A stretch of 64,000 bases of DNA from positions 54,005 through 118,004 of the forward strand of contig CAVSBZ010000003.1 in NCBI GenBank assembly GCA_963726315.1. The letters run 5' to 3'. The DNA comes from FEB-25 sp963726315. Its GTDB lineage: Bacteria > Chloroflexota > Anaerolineae > Anaerolineales > UBA4823. The position numbers and the translations under genes were made by a program. Below, in pieces: positions 1 to 9,037 of this stretch. The notes beneath the pieces are model-generated. The model was given only the letters and a program-made list of their open reading frames with translations. It did not search any database and had not been told where the DNA came from. Numbering within the stretch: position 1 is the stretch's first letter; each line of letters begins with the position of its first letter.

Positions 1-2184
1 GTCATGGCTCTCAGTTTGAATGCAGGATCAATCGCCATGCTCGAAGAACGCACGGAAGGTTGGATTACAGGCCTGCAGATGGCGGCTCTCTCCATGCGCC
101 ATAGGGAAGATGTATCCGGTTTTATTAAAGGTTTTTCAGGCACGAATCGTTACATTCTGGACTACTTGCTAGAGGAGGTCATGGCAAGTCAGCCACAGGA
201 AATTCAGCAATTTCTTCTATGTACCTCGATTTTGGAGCGTCTGACGGCTCCCCTGTGCGAAGCGGTTCTGGAACCTGAAAAATTGGATGGTTGGATCATT
301 GAAAAAATTTCTGAAAACTTTCAGCCTCCCAACCAGCTTAACTGCCAATCAATCCTCGAATACCTTGAACGGGCAAACCTCTTTCTAGTACCTCTGGATG
401 ATGAGCGAATCTGGTACCGCTACCACCATCTGTTTGCCGACTTACTGCATGCCCGCTTGCAACAAACCCTCAAAATCCAAGATATTGATGCATTACATAC
501 ACGGGCAGCTCAATGGTACAAACAAAATGGATTTACCCTTGAGGCGATCCATCATGCTTCTTTGACTTCAAACAATGAGTGGGTTGAGCAATTGATAGAA
601 CAAAATTATATGGAGATGTTCCACCGAGGAGAAGCTTCGTCCATGCGGTTTTGGACTGGCAAGTTGAGTAAAGAATTGATATATAGGAGGCCTTTGTTAT
701 GCATCTATGAAGCCCAGAGCCATGCTTTATTCGGACAACTTGATGAAGCGGATATACTATTGGCTAAAGTGGAGGAGCATCTTCAATCAGAGAATCAGTC
801 TGCTGACACTAAATCCATGTTGGGTCACCTTTCTTATGTTAAAAGCAGGGTCACTGGCATGCGGGGTGATGTGCAACAGGCGATCGAGTTAAGTCTTACC
901 GCCCGTGAAAATACTCCTGCCAGTAATCAGGCCTTGCAATCAGGTATTGGGGTTAACCTTGGTGTTGTATATTTCTTGAATGGTGATTTCACTGCCGCAG
1001 CACAGACCTTTAATGAGACGATACGATCAAGTAAAGCTGCCAACGCGATCAATGGTACTATGGCGGCATATTGCCACCTGGCGAGGTTGTATGCTATCCA
1101 GGGTCAGTTACATAAATCATACAATTTATACCAAGAAGCAAGGAAATTTGCCCTTGACGCTGGTGGACGGAATCTGGGCGCAATGAGCCTGGTTGATTTG
1201 GGGATTGCGAATGTATTATATGAGTTGAACGATCTTGAGAATGCTCTTGCTCACATTAAGAAAGCATTGGAGTTCATCCCCTTATGGGGCAATGCGGACG
1301 ATATGGCACTGGCATACACAACCAATGCCCAAATTCTACAAGCACAAGGGGACAAAACTGGTGCTATAGATGCTTTAGAGAAAGGGATCCACTTGATCGA
1401 GACTAACGGCGTTTTTACAGAAGCACGTGATGCTGTGAGGACTGCTGAGGTAAAAATTTGGCTGATAAAAGGAGATTTACAATCAGCTGAACGCTGGGCG
1501 GCAGACCAGGAGCAGCGATTGACCTCAGATAGGGGATTCAGGTTTGAAAATGAGCTGACTCGCATCACACTTTCACGGGTTTATATTACTCAGAAAAAAC
1601 CGGATGATACCTTAAAATTATTGAATCGCCTTGAGGAAAGTGCAAAATCAGGTGGAAGGACGGGCAGTCTCATTGAAATCTTGATCCTCAAGGCACTGAC
1701 ACTAAAGATATTGGGTGCTGATACTCAAGCGTTTTCAGCATTAGAGAAAAGCCTATCATACGCTGAACCAGAGGGATATATTCGGATTTTTATAAATGAA
1801 GGTCCACCCATGAAGCGGCTGCTTACTCTATGGACGGCCCATGCCAGCGACGGTTCATTGCGAGACTACTCGATCAATTTGCTCTCCCAATTCAATGCCG
1901 AACCGCACCAAATCATGGCAACGCACGAAGGCGTCTCTCTGATCGGAGACCCGCCGAAGATCCCGGCAGGTGGCCTGGTCGAGCCATTAACGGTCCGCGA
2001 GCTGGAAGTGCTGCAGCTTATTTGCGCAGGTGATTCTAATCAGGTAATCGCGAACAAGCTCGTAATATCGATAAAAACAGTAAAGAAACACACCAGCAAC
2101 ATTCTTGGCAAGCTGGGAGTTACAAGCCGGGCACAGGCGATGGTTAAGGCACGTCAATTAGGATTGGTTACAATAGACAATTAG
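1..2184 (+). CDS. LuxR/MalT-type ATP-dependent transcriptional regulator (5' truncated)
   Basis: The reading frame is open from base 1, so the N-terminal part is outside the window. What remains (about 727 residues) starts in the helical part that follows the STAND-type NTPase of MalT/LuxR-LAL regulators (EGWITGLQMAAL near residue 20, then RYHHLFADLL near 140). A long region of TPR-like helical repeats follows, about residues 165-600. The C-terminus is a LuxR-type helix-turn-helix, about residues 660-725, with the typical LTVRELEVLQLI and NQVIANKLVISIKTVKKH segments. Proteins of this family bind DNA when an inducer and ATP are bound. The missing NTPase domain hides any ligand clue. A strong terminator follows directly, so the gene ends its transcript. 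The family is certain; the regulon is unknown. Confidence 0.92.
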   Translation, partial: VMALSLNAGSIAMLEERTEGWITGLQMAALSMRHREDVSGFIKGFSGTNRYILDYLLEEVMASQPQEIQQFLLCTSILERLTAPLCEAVLEPEKLDGWIIEKISENFQPPNQLNCQSILEYLERANLFLVPLDDERIWYRYHHLFADLLHARLQQTLKIQDIDALHTRAAQWYKQNGFTLEAIHHASLTSNNEWVEQLIEQNYMEMFHRGEASSMRFWTGKLSKELIYRRPLLCIYEAQSHALFGQLDEADILLAKVEEHLQSENQSADTKSMLGHLSYVKSRVTGMRGDVQQAIELSLTARENTPASNQALQSGIGVNLGVVYFLNGDFTAAAQTFNETIRSSKAANAINGTMAAYCHLARLYAIQGQLHKSYNLYQEARKFALDAGGRNLGAMSLVDLGIANVLYELNDLENALAHIKKALEFIPLWGNADDMALAYTTNAQILQAQGDKTGAIDALEKGIHLIETNGVFTEARDAVRTAEVKIWLIKGDLQSAERWAADQEQRLTSDRGFRFENELTRITLSRVYITQKKPDDTLKLLNRLEESAKSGGRTGSLIEILILKALTLKILGADTQAFSALEKSLSYAEPEGYIRIFINEGPPMKRLLTLWTAHASDGSLRDYSINLLSQFNAEPHQIMATHEGVSLIGDPPKIPAGGLVEPLTVRELEVLQLICAGDSNQVIANKLVISIKTVKKHTSNILGKLGVTSRAQAMVKARQLGLVTIDN

Positions 2185-2210
2185 CTGACTGCATTATTTG
2201 CTGTTCAGCT

Positions 2211-2254
2211 GAGAGGGAAGGTAGACCAAAGTCTACCTTCCCTCTCTCTTTTTC
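2211..2254 (+). terminator. Rho-independent terminator of the LuxR gene
   Basis: A perfect 16-bp inverted repeat (2211-2226 with 2231-2246, 4-base loop) begins 27 bases after the stop codon and runs into a T-rich tract (2247-2253). Confidence 0.9.
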
Positions 2255-2459
2255 AATAGAAGTTACTACTTCCGCTCACTGACATTCGGGTTTTTAACAT
2301 GTATAGTGTAATCGTAAATTGATCCCAAAAGATCCGGCAGAAATTTCTTCCGGGGTTGAAATAGAAAATCATTGCAGAAGATTAAATCTTGGCTTTAAAA
2401 GCAATGATTGATTATGCAAGAAACCTTCATAGGAGTAGAAACGATACAAGAGAACCCAT

Positions 2460-2699
2460 ATGCCAGAATATTATGAAATCAAAATCAAGGGTCAATTAGA
2501 TCCACACTGGTCAGATTGGTTTACAGGTATGAATCTGACACATCTAGAAGGGGATGGTACCCTACTCTCTGGGGTCCTGCCTGACCAGGCGGCACTGTAT
2601 GGACTGATCGAGAGAATCCGAGATCTGAATCTGACCTTGGTCTCGGTTACCAGTGGCAGTCCATCCACGGAGCATCTCGATCAGGAAGACAAGCCTTGA
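2460..2699 (+). CDS. small conserved hypothetical protein (79 aa)
   Basis: This is a short acidic protein without signal peptide or membrane segment. It contains the stretches MPEYYEIKIKG, WSDWFTGM and GVLPDQAALYGLIERI. From memory, this pattern recurs in many Anaerolineae small proteins annotated as hypothetical, where it often lies beside regulators or oxidoreductases. The compact alternation of strands and one long helix suggests a small alpha/beta domain. The ribosome-binding site is weak. The stop lies about 40 bases before the epimerase start, so the two are probably co-transcribed. No function can be given. Confidence 0.75.
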   Translation: MPEYYEIKIKGQLDPHWSDWFTGMNLTHLEGDGTLLSGVLPDQAALYGLIERIRDLNLTLVSVTSGSPSTEHLDQEDKP

Positions 2700-2742
2700 G
2701 AATGAATTCCTGAAACCAAAATATTCGTGAAAGGTGATGAAA

Positions 2743-3627
2743 ATGAAAACTCTAATTGCAGGAGCAAGTGGCATGATCGGTTCAGCTGTTGCCCCTTACT
2801 TGGAAAGCCAGGGGCATGAGATTATCCGGCTGGTTCGCCGTGAGGCAGGTGCTGGGGAGGTATTTTGGGATCCAGATGGTGGGAAAATCGATTCTGCAGG
2901 TCTGGAAGGATTTGACGGGGTCTTAAACCTGGCAACGATGCAGTGGCCGGCCAGGTGGACGACATCAGCCAAGCAAAAAATCCGTGCCAACCGCCTGGCT
3001 ACGAATGGCCTTTTGGCAGAAAACCTGGCGAAATGCAATAATAAACCCAAAGTCCTGATATGCTCATCCGGAATGGGCATTTATCCCTCCTGCGGAGAGC
3101 AGATCATCACAGAGGACAGCGTGATTGGTACTGATTTTTTGGCTACACTTCAACGGGATGGAGAAGCTGCTGCAATGAAAGCTTCCGCAGCAGGGATACG
3201 GGTAGTAAATCTGCGCACGCCTGCAGTCCTGGGAACGGAGGCAATTCAGCGCAATATTGGACGAATAGGTGATGGAAGGCAGTGGTCGCCATGGATCAGC
3301 CGGGATGAACTGGCTATGATTATCGATTATATACTCAAGAACGATGCGATTATTGGCCCAGTAAATCCGGTTGGCCCAAATGCGGTGCGTAATTCTGAAT
3401 TTATTGAGACAGTGAGCAGTGTGCTCGGTCGCAAGCCCGGCTCACCTATACCGGCTTTTATGATACAACTCATGGTCGGTGAGATGGCTGATGCGTTGAT
3501 ATTAGCCAGCCGGCGTATAGAACCGAAGAAGCTGCTGGAGAATGGCTATCAATTCCGCTTCCCTAAACTTGAAGATGCGTTGAATCACGAGCTGGCAGGA
3601 GTGAGCGAACTTATTAATTCGAAGTGA
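2743..3627 (+). CDS. TIGR01777 family NAD(P)-binding epimerase-like protein
   Basis: A Rossmann-fold protein of the extended SDR superfamily. The dinucleotide motif GASGMIG is at residues 7-13, followed by VRR (nucleotide ribose/phosphate contact) and the TIGR01777-typical LNLA. The C-terminal DUF1731-like part holds the family's usual SRRIEPKKLLENGYQF ending. Family members (YfcH-like, SULA in plants) have no well-established reaction. Three in-frame starts exist, GTG 2734, ATG 2737 and ATG 2743. The last is preferred because AAGGTG (2731-2736) lies at a proper distance and the protein then begins MKTLIAG like its relatives. Length (294 residues) is normal for the family. Confidence 0.88.
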   Translation: MKTLIAGASGMIGSAVAPYLESQGHEIIRLVRREAGAGEVFWDPDGGKIDSAGLEGFDGVLNLATMQWPARWTTSAKQKIRANRLATNGLLAENLAKCNNKPKVLICSSGMGIYPSCGEQIITEDSVIGTDFLATLQRDGEAAAMKASAAGIRVVNLRTPAVLGTEAIQRNIGRIGDGRQWSPWISRDELAMIIDYILKNDAIIGPVNPVGPNAVRNSEFIETVSSVLGRKPGSPIPAFMIQLMVGEMADALILASRRIEPKKLLENGYQFRFPKLEDALNHELAGVSELINSK

Positions 3628-3781
3628 GTCATCGGAAATCAACCCATTCTTCCGCTTCACACTGACGGGGTTTACCTTTCATATAGATACGACCATAGAA
3701 TGTCTGAGTATAGAATAAGAATCAAATATACCGAAGCAAGAACTGAAATGTCCTTCATGCAAGGAAAATAAGGATAATAAC

Positions 3782-4987
3782 ATGAACACTCTAATCGCAA
3801 GTTCAAATAAGACAGCCAGTGTCGTGCCCACTAGTGGCAGAGGGGTGCGCGACTGGCAGCGTTGGACGCCTTACATGGCAGTGACATGGTCGATAATCTA
3901 CGCTGCTATAGGGGTCTATTGGGCGGTGAGCGGGCGCGGGTTCCCTTACGCCCCCGAAACCGGGTCTAACGTTATGGGGCCGGTGGTTGGACGGTTTGGA
4001 TCGTTCGTTGCCTGGATTGTGGTGATACTGGCAGGGATCCCTGCGGCGGTGGTAGGCGTAGCGATGCTGCGCGGGGTGCGGAGCAGGGTGCTGCGACCTC
4101 TCTTCATTGCATGCGGTGCAATGCTGGCTGGAGTTCTACTGCTGTTCATGGCTGATCTCACTTTGCTGGAAATGCTCGGTTACATTCCTTATTCCATCTT
4201 CGGGCTGCTCACAGGTGGCAAGATGGGTCAGATCTTCCTGGACACCCTGGCTCAAATCAAGTGGATTATCGTGTACCAATTATTTTGTATCATCGGTGGA
4301 TTCCTCTGGCTAGCGGCCACAATTAGCTATGCCCGCCTTAGTGGAGATGCCTGCCTGTATTGCGGTCGCCGAGATGGCCTAGAAGGTTGGAATAGCCCAC
4401 ACAACGCCGCGCGTTGGGGTCGGATCGCAGTGTACGTAGCGCTGGTGGCGCCAGTTTTCTATACCCTTACCCGTTACGCCTGGGCGCTGGGGATCCCGCT
4501 GGGGATGACTATGGAGCACCTGCGTAGCGGACAGGAGCGTGGGTTGTGGATTTCGGGACTCTTCCTAGCGACCTTTGGCCTTGTGGGGGCCATCCTGATG
4601 CTCGGATTGTACCAGCGTTGGGGTCAGGTTTTCCCGCACTGGATGATTGGCCTGGCTGGACGGCGTGTTCCAATTGCATTAGCCCTAATCCCGGCTTCGA
4701 TAATCTCGGTGGTGCTAATTGTGGGGGGCATCGCGATTTGGTCCGGCTTACACCAGATGATCGTTAATTATTCAGCCACAGGAGCGTCGGATGGAGAAAT
4801 CATCGGGGCAGTAATCTTCGAGGTCGGCCCTACCTTGTTGTTTCCACTTTGGGGTGTAGCGCTAGCGGTGGCGACGCTGGGTTACTATTTCCGGCGGCGT
4901 GGATCGTGTAGCGTGTGTGGCCGTGGCACCTCCGAAGAACCTGGGGAGTCGTCTGTGACCAACAGCTCAACCGCTCAGGAGCTTTGA
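3782..4987 (+). CDS. unrecognised polytopic membrane protein with two CxxCG pairs
   Basis: A 401-residue protein with roughly eight hydrophobic segments, at about residues 31-50, 70-95, 108-130, 160-182, 215-237, 255-278, 298-320 and 345-365. A cysteine pair CLYCGR sits in the loop after the fourth segment (about residue 192). A second, CSVCGR, lies in the C-terminal tail (about residue 378). Both resemble halves of a zinc ribbon or a redox site. I do not recognise the family. The start has an acceptable upstream AAGGA. Codon choice is richer in G and C than in the neighbours, which may hint at a different origin. No operon partner is obvious. Confidence 0.7.
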   Translation: MNTLIASSNKTASVVPTSGRGVRDWQRWTPYMAVTWSIIYAAIGVYWAVSGRGFPYAPETGSNVMGPVVGRFGSFVAWIVVILAGIPAAVVGVAMLRGVRSRVLRPLFIACGAMLAGVLLLFMADLTLLEMLGYIPYSIFGLLTGGKMGQIFLDTLAQIKWIIVYQLFCIIGGFLWLAATISYARLSGDACLYCGRRDGLEGWNSPHNAARWGRIAVYVALVAPVFYTLTRYAWALGIPLGMTMEHLRSGQERGLWISGLFLATFGLVGAILMLGLYQRWGQVFPHWMIGLAGRRVPIALALIPASIISVVLIVGGIAIWSGLHQMIVNYSATGASDGEIIGAVIFEVGPTLLFPLWGVALAVATLGYYFRRRGSCSVCGRGTSEEPGESSVTNSSTAQEL

Positions 4988-5362
4988 GAAATGCTTATAC
5001 GCCATTTTCTCGCTGTTTGTGTGCATTTCTAACAATTAGAGCTGGTACAAGGAAAACCCCAATACTTAGGCATATGAGACTCCAATAACTGGTAAATCCT
5101 TGAGTGCAGTAAAAAAAAACGGTGCGGTTTGCCTCAATCGGGAAACCGCACCGTTGGAATCCCTGCTAATATGCGACCAGCTACAGTTCCAAGGGTATGT
5201 TGCTTGAAAATTGAAACAGATAAATCGGGTGGACCCTTGTGGATAGACTCTTGTGAATTTTCTTGCATTCATATGATATTCTTCCAAGTATAATGATTCC
5301 GTGAACCTGATTGCGGATATTGTGGTCAAGAAGATGTAAATTTAACAGCTACTAATAACCTG
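4988..5362. other. intergenic region without a supported gene
   Basis: This 375-base stretch lies between the membrane protein and the phosphate permease. It holds one strong inverted repeat (5118-5155, listed separately) and an A+T-rich segment near 5240-5310 that contains TTGCAT and TATAAT boxes. Their spacing of about 20 bases is too long for a confident promoter call. The open frames here have no family signature. Confidence 0.6.
5118..5155. terminator. 13-bp inverted repeat, terminator-like on the minus strand
   Basis: A perfect 13-bp stem (5118-5130 with 5143-5155) is preceded by a run of A (5111-5119). Read on the minus strand this is a stem followed by a T run, the form of an intrinsic terminator. 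No minus-strand gene lies upstream of it. On the plus strand it follows the membrane-protein gene but lacks a T tract. Its role is unclear. Confidence 0.45.
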
Positions 5363-6347
5363 ATGTCTCCCATCATTATTGCTGTAATTGGGCTTGCCCT
5401 TATCGCCAGTTTCATTACTGGCATCCATGATTTCGAGCAACATTGCCACGACTATCTCCTCGCGAGCATTCTCACCCCATACTGCCTTACTCATTACAGC
5501 CATCGCAGAGTTTTTCGGTCCCATGATTTTTGGAGTGGCGGTTGCATATACAATTGGTATCGACGTGGTCTCGCCAGAGGCGATAAACATCCACGTCATC
5601 TTGGCAGCGTTACTTAGTGCCATCCTGTGGATCCTGCTTACTTGGTTTTTACGCATCCCCAGCAGCTACTCACATGCCCTGGTGGGAGGATTTATCGGCT
5701 CGGTTCTGGTTGAGGCGGGCTGGCAGGCTATACAGATGCACGGCTTTGTGACTATTCTGGTCGGTTTGTTTATCTCGCCCCTGCTAGGATTCGCCTTAGG
5801 CTGGCTACTCCTCAGTCTGATCCTCATACTCAGCTGGAATGCCAGCCCACGAATCAATAATTTTTATAAACGAAGCCAGCTAGTCAGTGTGGTTGCTATG
5901 GCCATGGGTCAAGGCGCCAATGACAGCGCCAAATCGATGGGAATGATCACCCTGGCCCTCGTTATTGAAGGGTATTTACAATCCTTTGTGGTTCCTGTAT
6001 GGGTGCTAGTAATTTGCTCAGCGGCACTGGCGCTGGGAACAGGACTGGGTGGGATGCGCTTGATCCGTACGGTTGGCGGGAAGTTCTTCAAAATTCACCC
6101 AGTGGATGGATTTGCGACTCAATTTGCCTCTGCAATCGTCATCATCAGTGCCAGCTTGCTCGGAGGTCCGGTGAGCACAACCCAGGTGGTAATCTCCTCT
6201 GTTATGGGTGTAGGTGCTGGTGAGCGACTAAATAAAGTGCGCTGGAATCTCGGGCGAGACATTGCTATTTCATGGGTGATCACCATTCCAGCGAGCGCCT
6301 TGTTATCAGCAGGCTTATATTGGTTGATCATCCGGTTCCTAGCATAA
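5363..6347 (+). CDS. PiT family inorganic phosphate permease (frameshifted)
   Basis: The PiT family moves phosphate with a cation symport mechanism. The N-terminal frame (from ATG 5363) encodes a hydrophobic helix ending in TGIHD. The rest, from about 5432, lies in the next frame: SSNIATTISSRAFSPHTALL, then many membrane segments and the second family repeat GQGANDSAKSMG. Removing one T from the TTT at 5431-5433 restores the family motif GIHDSSNIATT and gives one protein of about 327 residues. The break falls exactly in the conserved substrate-site motif, so the gene is either a sequencing error or a recent pseudogene. No PhoU-like partner is nearby. A start at 5388 would drop the first signature motif and is less likely. 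Confidence 0.82.
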
Positions 6348-6383
6348 TCTGATTTCCCCTTGACGTTGGACTTTTCATCTCGT

Positions 6384-6947
6384 CTAAGCGCTTGGGATCA
6401 GCAAGCGTTTTGGTTGATAAATCCTTAGAACCTGCATCATGGATGGCTTACCCAGGTACCAGAATAATAGCTGGATGAACCAGCCGCTGAAAGCTATTTC
6501 ACCACGTTCGATGAACGTCTCAAGCTCTGCCAACTGGTAACTCTCTACCCGCTCCACTTCCTTGGGATCAAAATGGACCAAGGTGGGGTTCACACTGCCT
6601 TCATAAAGTATGCATATCTCAAAATCATTGGGACCATAGACCATCCTAAATTTGACCAAAGGATTGATTCGCATACCCTTAAGACCAAGTTCCTCTTCTA
6701 AACCACGGTGGGCTGCCTGCAGGTAATTTTCGTCGGATTTAACATGCTCCGAAACTGAACAATCAAGTGCAAGTGGGAAAGTCTCCCGTAGCTTGCCGCG
6801 TTGCTGCACAAGCAACAGTCCCTCCGATGTAACCAGGAAAACGTGAATACCTCGGTGTTGGAGGCCAAGCTGGTGGACAACAGATCTCATCTCCTGGGAG
6901 ACTACCACATCATCGTCATTGACAACATCAAGCAGCTCGTCGGGCAT
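6384..6947 (-). CDS. Nudix hydrolase of the isopentenyl-diphosphate-isomerase-like group
   Basis: The N-terminus reads MPDELLDVVNDDDVVVSQEM, the pattern of Nudix proteins related to isopentenyl diphosphate isomerase, followed by the usual H(R)GIHVFLV strand. The Nudix box is degenerate. The opening glycine is Glu in SEHVKSDENY, and the REUXEE core reads RGLEEE, with the first glutamate replaced by glycine. The last two catalytic glutamates remain. ATG 6947 is chosen over an upstream TTG (6983), which lies inside a terminator hairpin. A weak ribosome site makes the start uncertain. It is separated from the upstream HAD gene by that terminator. The substrate is unknown. Confidence 0.78.
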   Translation of the reverse strand: MPDELLDVVNDDDVVVSQEMRSVVHQLGLQHRGIHVFLVTSEGLLLVQQRGKLRETFPLALDCSVSEHVKSDENYLQAAHRGLEEELGLKGMRINPLVKFRMVYGPNDFEICILYEGSVNPTLVHFDPKEVERVESYQLAELETFIERGEIAFSGWFIQLLFWYLGKPSMMQVLRIYQPKRLLIPSA

Positions 6948-6971
6948 ACGATTTATTATAGTATTGGATGT

Positions 6972-7005
6972 AAAAAGACGCAAAGATAATTCTTTGCGTC
7001 TTTTT
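6972..7005 (-). terminator. bidirectional-looking terminator ending the minus arm of the island
   Basis: A 15-bp perfect stem (6972-6986 with 6991-7005, loop TAAT) has A5 on its left and T5 on its right. It can therefore act in either direction. It lies directly after the HAD gene stop (7026) and would end the long minus-strand operon. Confidence 0.85.
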
Positions 7006-7025
7006 GGTCTTTATAGGTAATATGA

Positions 7026-7790
7026 TTAACTCGAGAAGATATCAACCACCTGTTTAATATGCAGAACGCCGTCAAATTCCAGCTTTTTATCACCTTTGAG
7101 TAAGCGGCCTTTCTCACCGTCAGGGTCGCCCAGACAGGTGACAATGATATCTCCGCTGTTGACATCTTCATTCTCCGTATAATAATTGGTGGTCACTACC
7201 ACAAACGTTCCGGCGGCTTTTCCGGCTAACACACCGTTCTTGGAATCCTCAACCACAATGACCTCTTCCGGTTTTAGTCCGGTGCGGCTAAGCGCCAAAT
7301 TGTATATTTCGGGATCGGGTTTTTTCTTACTGACCACATCCCCTGCCAGCACAATGTCAAACTTGATGTCTGATAGGATTTTTTCGGTTATGGCTTTGGC
7401 AGCCTGTTCATTGGAAGTGGTGCAAACACCGATCATTAACCCCGCATCCATGGCTTCTTTCATAAAGCGGTGGATGCCCGGGCGTAAGGGTAACTTACCC
7501 GTCTCGATCAGATCAACAAAGATTGCAGTTTTACGTTTGTGCATATCCTTGATGAGATCATCCACCTGTTCGGGCGGTACAGGTCTGCTGAAACCCTGGG
7601 TCTGCAGGTGATGCTTCATGCGTTCTTTACCCCCAGCAATTTGAAGCAGCTCATGATAATAATCAACAGACCATTCGTCAGTGAAACCGAACTCCTTAAA
7701 GGTTAGATTAAAGGATACACGGTGACCATCCCGCTCGGTATCGATGATCACACCGTCCTGATCGAAGAACACAGCTTTAATTTTTCCCAT
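7026..7790 (-). CDS. HAD-superfamily hydrolase, CbbY/beta-phosphoglucomutase-like
   Basis: A 254-residue subfamily I HAD phosphatase. Motif I is FFDQDGV with the nucleophile Asp10 and general acid Asp12. A helical cap follows (about 20-95). Motif II is CTTSN near residue 124, motif III is the lysine in SKKKPDPEIY near 155-160, and motif IV is VVEDSKNG near 177-184. Such enzymes release phosphate from small sugar or amino-alcohol phosphates. The gene is last in the minus operon (nucleotidyltransferase, CBS, kinase, oxidase, aldolase, aminotransferase, HAD). A dephosphorylation step in that pathway is therefore an inference. GGAGG precedes the ATG at good distance. Confidence 0.88.
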   Translation of the reverse strand: MGKIKAVFFDQDGVIIDTERDGHRVSFNLTFKEFGFTDEWSVDYYHELLQIAGGKERMKHHLQTQGFSRPVPPEQVDDLIKDMHKRKTAIFVDLIETGKLPLRPGIHRFMKEAMDAGLMIGVCTTSNEQAAKAITEKILSDIKFDIVLAGDVVSKKKPDPEIYNLALSRTGLKPEEVIVVEDSKNGVLAGKAAGTFVVVTTNYYTENEDVNSGDIIVTCLGDPDGEKGRLLKGDKKLEFDGVLHIKQVVDIFSS

Positions 7791-7844
7791 TCTAGCCTCC
7801 TCATTGGGACCCCACCGGTCGACTTGACCTAGGTGGTTAGGTTC

Positions 7845-8948
7845 TCAGCTCTTGGTTAAAAATTCGCGCACCGTATCGACGGCCATACGGTTCTCTTCCT
7901 TGGTACCGATGGTGATGCGGAACCAGCCATCGGAGCCATATTTCTCGGTCTCTGGGCGGAAAATTAAGCCTTTCGATTCAGCATAAGCTACCACGTCTTT
8001 ACCCTTTTTGCCTGTTGCACCACAATCAAACAGGATGTAGTTGGCCTTTGAAAGGAATACTACCAGGTTGGGAACCTCGCTGAGCGCTTCTGTGATGAAA
8101 TCCACCTCAGCATTGTTGAACTTCACTCGATAGTTTAGGGCTTCGGTATCCTCGAGTGACGCTAATGCCGCCCACATCGGGATGGTACCCACATTCCAGG
8201 GCAATAACGCAGCGGATATTTGACTGATCACATCTTTATCACCCATGGCGTAGCCGAAGCGTAAACCAGCCAAACCATAAGCTTTGGAAAGCGTACGTGT
8301 GATTAGCACGTTTTTATAGGTCTTGGTCAGCTCTACTTGCGACAGCTTTAATCCAGAGTACTCTACATATGCCTCATCAATCACAAAGGGGATACCTGTC
8401 TCAGCGATACGGACGAAATCCCCTGCATCCATGAAATTACCGGTTGGGTTGTTGGGATTAGCCACTGCAATGATCTTGGTCTTTTCGGTAATGGCATTCA
8501 AGATTCCAGTCGCGTCGTAATGGAGGTACTTATCTTTATAAATCATCGGAACAGACACCATCTTGCCACCCAGGATGGTGCCACGCAGTTTATAAATGCC
8601 GAAGCAAGGTGTGTGCTGGATGACTTCTTCCCCAGGTGCCAGGAAGCAGCGGAAGATGTTATCGAACACCTCGCTGGAGCCATTTCCGAGCATAACATTC
8701 TCAGGACCATTTAAATGATTGATCTCAGCGATCTTACTGCGCACGATCAGTCCCTGATCTGGGTAACGATTAGCCATCTTGGCATATTTGATTAGCGCTT
8801 CCAACACCTTCTCGGAAGGCGGGTTAGGGTTCTCATTAGACATCATACGGTGGAGCTCAGGTTTTCGCCAGGCTAACTCAATGTGTCCCGAGACGTACAT
8901 CGGAATCCCTTTTACCCAGGGTACAAAATAATCCTCTATCTTTTTCAT
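7845..8948 (-). CDS. HisC-like class I/II aminotransferase
   Basis: A fold-type I PLP enzyme of 367 residues, the usual size of histidinol-phosphate aminotransferases. Visible motifs are GNGSSE (phosphate cup, about 88-93), NPNNPTG (164-170), DEAYVEY (191-197), the PLP lysine Lys222 in TLSKAYGLAGLRFGY, and a C-terminal FRITIGT with the substrate-carboxylate arginine. No other his gene is nearby. The gene is embedded between an aldolase and a HAD phosphatase in the amine-catabolism operon. A role as transaminase for an amino-phosphate or amino acid of that pathway is more likely than histidine synthesis. AGAGGAG lies upstream of the ATG. Confidence 0.88.
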   Translation of the reverse strand: MKKIEDYFVPWVKGIPMYVSGHIELAWRKPELHRMMSNENPNPPSEKVLEALIKYAKMANRYPDQGLIVRSKIAEINHLNGPENVMLGNGSSEVFDNIFRCFLAPGEEVIQHTPCFGIYKLRGTILGGKMVSVPMIYKDKYLHYDATGILNAITEKTKIIAVANPNNPTGNFMDAGDFVRIAETGIPFVIDEAYVEYSGLKLSQVELTKTYKNVLITRTLSKAYGLAGLRFGYAMGDKDVISQISAALLPWNVGTIPMWAALASLEDTEALNYRVKFNNAEVDFITEALSEVPNLVVFLSKANYILFDCGATGKKGKDVVAYAESKGLIFRPETEKYGSDGWFRITIGTKEENRMAVDTVREFLTKS

Positions 8949-8990
8949 ATCAATACTTAACTCCTCTGCAGTGAATGGTTATTCAAGTTA

Positions 8991-9021
8991 AAGAGTGATG
9001 GGGTTGTTACCCATCACTCTT
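8991..9021 (-). terminator. 12-bp hairpin between aldolase and aminotransferase genes
   Basis: A perfect 12-bp stem (8991-9002 with 9010-9021, 7-base loop) lies between the aldolase stop and the aminotransferase start. On the minus strand only three Ts follow the stem. It could be a partial terminator or an mRNA-stability hairpin inside the operon. Confidence 0.5.
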
Positions 9022-9037
9022 GAATTCTTTCTCAGGC

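Noticed and set aside
5066..5329. Minus-strand open frame of 87 codons
   Set aside because: It includes the 13-bp inverted repeat and A run, has no recognisable domain and no upstream ribosome site.
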